Shown here: piece by piece, positions 5,243 through 7,180 of the stretch | Position numbering within the stretch: position 1 is the stretch's first letter | How the letters are laid out: each line of letters starts with the position of its first letter | Assembly: GCA_000432735.1 (NCBI GenBank) | Contig: FR887802.1 | Coordinates: forward strand, 1-7,180 | Source of the DNA: Bacteroides sp. CAG:443 | GTDB lineage: Bacteria; Bacteroidota; Bacteroidia; Bacteroidales; Bacteroidaceae | Length of the DNA stretch: 7,180 bases | Direction: 5' to 3' | Notes under the pieces: model-generated | Told to the model about the DNA's origin: nothing | The model's input: the letters and a program-made list of their open reading frames with translations, nothing else | The model's database searches: none | Translations under genes and position numbers: made by a program

Positions 5243-5294
5243 CACCCAGAACGGGAACGATCCACCTGATGCGACTGCCTGAAAGACCATCAAA

Positions 5295-5444
5295 ATGGAG
5301 GTAAACGGATGTGGAGGCATATTGGATATGAAATGTTCCGGGAAAAGAAAGAAAGGAAATGTCAAAAAAAGGATACGGCGAAAACGTGAAACCGGCAAAC
5401 ATTCCAAGAAAGTATGTTGCAACCGTGTGGCTAAACCTGTTTAG
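5295..5444 (+). CDS. Short basic Cys-containing ORF, 49 aa
   Basis: ATG at 5295 to TAG at 5442-5444 encodes a 49-residue, strongly basic peptide. It starts MEVNGCGGILDMKCSGKRKK, continues with KKRIRRKRETGKHSKK and ends VCCNRVAKPV. Cysteines sit at 6, 14, 41 and 42, and Lys and Arg make up more than a third of the chain. It lies about 46 nt after the predicted start of a near-consensus promoter and is too short for usual gene-calling cut-offs. The stop codon falls in the apical arm of the first long hairpin, so a terminating ribosome would open that stem. This arrangement would suit a leader peptide controlling downstream RNA folding. It could also be a small nucleic-acid-binding peptide, or a chance frame in A/G-rich sequence. 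I do not recognise a family. Confidence 0.45.
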   Translation: MEVNGCGGILDMKCSGKRKKGNVKKRIRRKRETGKHSKKVCCNRVAKPV

Positions 5445-5477
5445 TTATGCGGTTGCAATTTTCTTTCCGGTTTGCCG
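5393..5477 (+). repeat. Hairpin 1: nested stem with 20-21 paired positions at its core
   Basis: Core: TTGCAACCG (5417-5425) with CGGTTGCAA (5450-5458), then TGTGG/TTATG (5426-5430/5445-5449) paired only through one U-A and four G.U pairs, then CTAAAC/GTTTAG (5431-5436/5439-5444) around CT. G5416.U5459 extends it by one. Outer arms are GAAAG/CTTTC (5408-5412/5463-5467) and CGGCAAAC/GTTTGCCG (5393-5400/5470-5477). AAACCGG (5389-5395) can instead pair with CCGGTTT (5467-5473), an exclusive alternative register. Confidence 0.8.
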
Positions 5478-5526
5478 TCATGGGTAATGGCACTTTTCAT
5501 TTATGGAAGGTGTGGTTACCCATGAC
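5477..5526 (+). repeat. Hairpin 2: near-perfect 24-position stem
   Basis: GTCATGGGTAA (5477-5487) pairs perfectly with TTACCCATGAC (5516-5526). After U.G, G-G, G.U (5488-5490/5513-5515), CACTTTTCAT (5491-5500) pairs with ATGGAAGGTG (5503-5512) using two U.G pairs, leaving TT at the tip. The base G5477 is shared with the outer arm of hairpin 1. A 20-codon frame (ATG 5480, TAG 5540-5542) runs through the whole stem. Confidence 0.8.
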
Positions 5527-5598
5527 TTCCGTTTTCGATTAGAGGAACCGACAAAAAAAGAAAATCAACAGGTGACAGCCGTAAAAGCACCGCTTGTG

Positions 5599-5683
5599 GC
5601 ATAAGCAAAAAAAGAAAGGGGCCTTGCATCATCAGTCTGAACATGGTTCAGGCGTGACGCAAAGCCCTTTTCTATGCTTATGC
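5599..5683 (+). repeat. Hairpin 3: long interrupted stem
   Basis: Outer arms GCATAAGC (5599-5606) and GCTTATGC (5676-5683) are a perfect 8-bp pair. Middle arms AAAGGGGCCTTGC (5615-5627) and GCAAAGCCCTTT (5659-5670) pair with one C-A mismatch and one G.U pair. The apical hairpin GTCTGAAC/GTTCAGGC (5635-5642/5646-5653) has ATG in its 3-nt loop. A stretch of A residues (5607-5613) forms an asymmetric bulge. Confidence 0.75.
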
Positions 5684-5687
5684 AATA

Positions 5688-5729
5688 GTAGGAACATGGT
5701 CGTCAATTTATTGATGATGATGTTCCTAC
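5688..5729 (+). repeat. Hairpin 4: near-perfect 20-position stem
   Basis: GTAGGAACAT (5688-5697) pairs perfectly with ATGTTCCTAC (5720-5729). After one G-G mismatch and one G.U pair, TCGTCAAT (5700-5707) pairs with ATTGATGA (5710-5717) including G5702.U5715, with TT at the tip. A small palindrome CGAAT-AA-ATTCG (5729-5740) follows immediately. A 23-codon frame begins at the ATG at 5696 inside the left arm and ends at TAG 5765-5767. Confidence 0.8.
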
Positions 5730-5765
5730 GAATAAATTCGCTTTTACGGAAAAACTTGTCTGTGT

Positions 5766-5790
5766 AGCTTAAAAAGCTGGATTTTTATTT
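5766..5790 (+). terminator. Possible weak intrinsic terminator of the structured RNA
   Basis: AGCTT (5766-5770), AAA, AAGCT (5774-5778), then GG and ATTTTTATTT (5781-5790). The stem is only 5 bp and two G residues separate it from the T-rich tail, so efficiency is doubtful. It is the only terminator-like signal between hairpin 4 and the next promoter. Confidence 0.4.
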
Positions 5791-5819
5791 CAATATATGC
5801 CATTAAAGTGCTACTTTTG
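5788..5819 (+). promoter_or_regulatory. Promoter TTTC-N20-TACTTTTG overlapping a CTnDOT-type core match
   Basis: TACTTTTG (5812-5819) is an exact TAnnTTTG -7 box. TTTC (5788-5791), 20 bp upstream, is a one-mismatch -33 box. The extended CTACTTTTGC (5811-5820) matches nine of ten positions of GTAnnTTTGC, the known preference of CTnDOT-family integrases. It therefore marks both a promoter and one candidate element-chromosome junction. Confidence 0.55.
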
Positions 5820-5825
5820 CATACG

Positions 5826-5930
5826 AAGAGTTCTTTGAAGGTTACGCAATGCGCAGAAGAATAAAACAGCAGATAACTAACTAATTCGTAACCTATTACT
5901 ACTATGAGTTGGTAACTGCAACTCATTTTC
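5826..5930 (+). ncRNA. Candidate small RNA of about 100 nt
   Basis: The predicted transcript runs from about 7 nt after the -7 box at 5812-5819 to a terminator-like hairpin. An 8-bp inverted repeat AGGTTACG (5839-5846) / CGTAACCT (5887-5894) would close a 40-nt A-rich loop. The 3' hairpin is ATGAGTTG (5904-5911), loop GTAACTG, CAACTCAT (5919-5926), ending TTTTC. No ORF of useful length fits inside. Promoter, closed domain and terminator in about 140 nt is the usual layout of a small regulatory RNA. The tail has only four T residues, and no known family is recognised. It may belong to the chromosome or to the element end. Confidence 0.4.
5904..5930 (+). terminator. Hairpin with short T-tail, likely small-RNA terminator
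   Basis: ATGAGTTG (5904-5911) and CAACTCAT (5919-5926) form a perfect 8-bp stem with a 7-nt loop. The stem runs into TTTTC at 5926-5930. The T-tract is short, so this is a moderate call. Confidence 0.5.
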
Positions 5931-5957
5931 AATCACTTAGACCTTTTTCGTAATTTA

Positions 5958-5988
5958 TTTGTACAAAAAATAAAATGTTTTGTACAAA
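5958..5988. promoter_or_regulatory. Twin TTTGTACAAA palindromes, possible operator pair
   Basis: The perfect 10-bp palindrome TTTGTACAAA occurs at 5958-5967 and again at 5979-5988, 21 bp centre to centre, which is two turns of B-DNA. This is the geometry expected for cooperative binding of a dimeric regulator, or of a recombinase, on one face of the helix. No flanking gene with an obvious dependent promoter is seen. The regulator is unknown. Confidence 0.55.
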
Positions 5989-5989
5989 T

Positions 5990-6630
5990 TCTTGCCGTGA
6001 CATCAGGTCGTTTGTAAATGGATAACTAGATGTGTCTTGAAAAAGACGGAGTGGTTTTGTTTTTCCTTGCCTTTCTCTCTGTCGGCTTCTTTGTATGCTT
6101 GCTTTTTCCTCGTGAGGATGCTCCTGTCGGCTTTCTGGCATATCTGATGGCTCTTTGCTCTCTTTTTCTCTCTATCGACAGGTGCTCTTTGGGGGAGGGC
6201 ACGTACTCTTCTTGCTTAAACGGCACGTCTTTGTAGTAAATGCGCGCAATACCTTTGTGTTGGTTGGCTATATTATCTCCTTATATATATTTATAAGGAA
6301 AGACTAAATGCTTTGTTTGGGAAAATAGCTGAAGAAGGAGAGGGCTAGGAACGAATTCCTTGCATGAAAAATGTAATGGGTATGTAATATACAAATATGT
6401 AAGGTGCAGGAGAGTGCGTTGTCTGCTGTAGACAAGAGAAAAGGCCGTAGAGGGCTTCCTGGGCTCTGAGAGATGTGTTCCGTGGAAGAAAAGACAATCT
6501 ACGTGCAAAGTACGGATTGCAAAATGATATAAAATGACATTGCTTGTGAAGCTTTCCAGGAAAATTCCTGAAAAAACGGGCTGATTTTTTCTTAATTTTA
6601 ATACTTTTCGTGCCTAAGTTCAAAAAGAAA
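5990..6630. other. Gene-poor stretch upstream of gapA
   Basis: No gene can be supported in this 640-nt stretch. Positions 6030-6236 carry an open plus frame of 68 codons with two hydrophobic blocks (about residues 8-26 and 31-49). The region is simply pyrimidine-rich on this strand and open in two minus frames as well, so the frame may be incidental. TACCTTTG at 6250-6257 matches a -7 box, but the nearest TTTG (6230-6233) is only 16 bp away and no gene follows. Small palindromes include CCTTATA/TATAAGG (6279-6285/6292-6298), CAGGAA-AA-TTCCTG (6557-6570) and GAAAAAA/TTTTTTC (6570-6576/6585-6591). The last two could end a transcript entering from the left. Confidence 0.5.
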
Positions 6631-6634
6631 TTCT

Positions 6635-6642
6635 TATTTTTG
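6635..6642 (+). promoter_or_regulatory. gapA promoter -7 box (TATTTTTG)
   Basis: TATTTTTG at 6635-6642 matches TAnnTTTG exactly. The -33 position is poor, the closest candidate being TTTTCG near 6605-6610. A start near 6649 gives a leader of about 100 nt. It contains a small hairpin GAATC-TCG-GATTC (6671-6683) and an A/T-rich run up to the gapA ATG, typical of highly expressed Bacteroides genes. Confidence 0.6.
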
Positions 6643-6751
6643 CAACGCAATCAGGAAAGAAAGGATGTAAGAATCTCGGATTCCCGGTGGCAAAGATTTA
6701 AAAAGCGAGTGTTTTAAAATTGAATTATAAAACCTTTAAAATTTAAACAAA

Positions 6752-7180
6752 ATGATTAAAGTAGGTATTAACGGTTTCGGTCGTATCGGCCGTTTCGTAT
6801 TCCGCGCAGCTCAAAACAGAAACGATATCCAGATCGTAGGTATTAACGACTTGTGCCCGGTTGATTACTTGGCTTACATGTTGAAATATGATACAATGCA
6901 CGGCAAATTCAACGGAACTATCGAAGCTGACGTTGAAAACAGCAAATTGATTGTTAATGGCAAAGAAATCCGTGTAACAGCTTGCAAAGATCCTAAAGAA
7001 TTGGCTTGGAACGAAGTAGGTGCTGAATACGTAGTAGAATCTACTGGTTTGTTCTTGACTAAAGAAAAAGCTCAGGCTCACATCGAAGCTGGTGCTAAAT
7101 ATGTTGTAATGTCAGCTCCTTCTAAGGATGACACTCCGATGTTCGTTTGCGGTGTTAACGAAAAGACTTACGTTAAAGGT
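6752..7180 (+). CDS. gapA: Glyceraldehyde-3-phosphate dehydrogenase, N-terminal 143 aa (runs off the window)
   Basis: Cytosolic glycolytic enzyme converting glyceraldehyde-3-phosphate, NAD+ and phosphate to 1,3-bisphosphoglycerate. The Rossmann nucleotide-binding loop VGINGFGRIGR is at residues 4-14, and INDL (31-34) carries the Asp that binds the adenosine ribose. KYDTMHG (45-51), VESTGLF (95-101) and SAPSKDD (121-127) are family landmarks. The catalytic Cys (near residue 150) lies just beyond the edge, so activity cannot be judged. The frame is open to the last base. The ATG at 6752 aligns exactly with the usual family start and follows an A-rich Bacteroides leader. Sequence details (LCPVDYLAYMLKYD, CGVNEKTY) are those of Bacteroides and Parabacteroides homologues as I recall them. 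Codon use is that of a highly expressed gene. It is a host housekeeping gene and marks the chromosomal side. Confidence 0.97.
   Translation, partial: MIKVGINGFGRIGRFVFRAAQNRNDIQIVGINDLCPVDYLAYMLKYDTMHGKFNGTIEADVENSKLIVNGKEIRVTACKDPKELAWNEVGAEYVVESTGLFLTKEKAQAHIEAGAKYVVMSAPSKDDTPMFVCGVNEKTYVKG

Larger units (their letters stand above)
5249..5790 (+). ncRNA. Candidate structured rightward RNA with four long hairpins
   Basis: This is a predicted transcript, not a recognised family. It begins about 7 nt after the -7 box at 5235-5242, crosses a 49-codon ORF, then contains four long stems in about 340 nt. The stems lie at 5393-5477, 5477-5526, 5599-5683 and 5688-5729. Three have 2-nt apical gaps. 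In stems 1, 2 and 4 the departures from perfect symmetry are eleven G.U pairs and two G-G mismatches on the plus strand. On the minus strand the eleven would be A-C mismatches. This asymmetry indicates that plus-strand RNA structure is maintained. The 3' end may be AGCTT-AAA-AAGCT with a T-rich tail (5766-5790). Alternatives are a single-stranded DNA function (transfer or replication origin) or a cluster of decayed mobile elements. The structure is clear; the RNA assignment is inference. Confidence 0.5.

Noticed and set aside
5178..5402. Leftward 74-codon frame containing LGAKVNPGLGCSMVF
   Set aside because: It runs antisense to the near-consensus promoter and the 49-codon ORF, with a phenylalanine/proline-rich start typical of the complement of A/G-rich DNA. 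Likely a spurious frame over conserved non-coding sequence.
5393..5729. Hairpins as integron attC sites, a CRISPR array or a retron ncRNA
   Set aside because: No GTTRRRY core pairs, no repeated unit with spacers and no reverse transcriptase or cas gene are present; the stems are unrelated to one another in sequence.
6030..6236. Plus-strand 68-codon frame with two hydrophobic blocks
   Set aside because: The region is pyrimidine-rich on this strand, which by itself gives Phe/Leu/Ser-rich frames. Two minus frames are also open, and no promoter or family match supports it.
6250..6257. TACCTTTG as a promoter -7 box
   Set aside because: The only nearby TTTG is 16 bp upstream, shorter than the 19-21 bp norm, and no gene follows.
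6345..6650. Leftward 101-codon frame upstream of gapA
   Set aside because: It covers the gapA promoter region in antisense, has an atypical Phe/Lys/Cys-rich composition, and has no neighbour or promoter support.
6743..7081. Leftward 112-codon frame inside gapA
   Set aside because: A shadow of the strongly conserved gapA coding strand.

Overview
The window looks like Bacteroidales DNA, most likely Bacteroides or Parabacteroides. The evidence is a gapA start typical of that group at the right edge, sigma-ABfr-type promoters (TTTG / TAnnTTTG), A-rich leaders without strong Shine-Dalgarno sites, and gene families (PcfK, PcfJ, DUF3873, a GH24-type lysozyme tail) characteristic of Bacteroides conjugative transposons (CTns). 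Positions 1 to about 5800 read as the distal end of an integrated CTn. About 5800-7180 reads as host chromosome, but the exact junction cannot be fixed from this sequence alone.

Layout. (1) Positions 1-291 hold the C-terminal part of the lysozyme gene that usually closes a CTn tra operon. An in-frame TAA interrupts it, and a strong rightward terminator follows. (2) Positions 308-716 hold an autonomous rightward gene with a consensus promoter (TTTG-N20-TATTTTTG), encoding an unrecognised 114-aa protein. (3) Positions 729-829 hold converging-end hairpins, including a terminator for the leftward operon. (4) Positions 835-4999 hold a compact leftward operon of eleven genes, several joined by 4-nt ATGA overlaps or gaps of 1-4 nt. 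In transcription order these are a 117-aa protein, a 71-aa membrane protein, a 72-aa and an 85-aa protein, PcfK, PcfJ, an 85-aa protein, DUF3873, and proteins of 79, 67 and 101 aa. The last three genes are separated by hairpin-containing spacers. One of these hairpins is a textbook intrinsic terminator facing the opposite way.

(5) Positions 5000-5790 diverge from the operon and hold the most unusual part of the window. A near-consensus rightward promoter (5213-5242) precedes an unlisted 49-codon basic, Cys-containing ORF (5295-5444). Four long hairpins follow (5393-5477, 5477-5526, 5599-5683, 5688-5729). Nearly all departures from perfect symmetry are G.U pairs when read as plus-strand RNA, which suggests selection on a rightward structured transcript. 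The ORF stop codon lies at the tip of the first hairpin. (6) Positions 5788-5930 look like a separate small RNA gene of about 100 nt (promoter, 8-bp closing stem, terminator-like hairpin). The promoter overlaps a match to the CTnDOT-type integration core. (7) Positions 5930-6630 contain no gene I can support, but include twin TTTGTACAAA palindromes two helical turns apart. (8) Positions 6635-7180 hold the gapA promoter and the first 143 codons of glyceraldehyde-3-phosphate dehydrogenase.

The PcfK/PcfJ operon is probably an accessory cassette of the conjugative element with unknown biochemical role. The adjacent structured-RNA/mini-ORF locus is the best candidate for an undescribed element or regulator.
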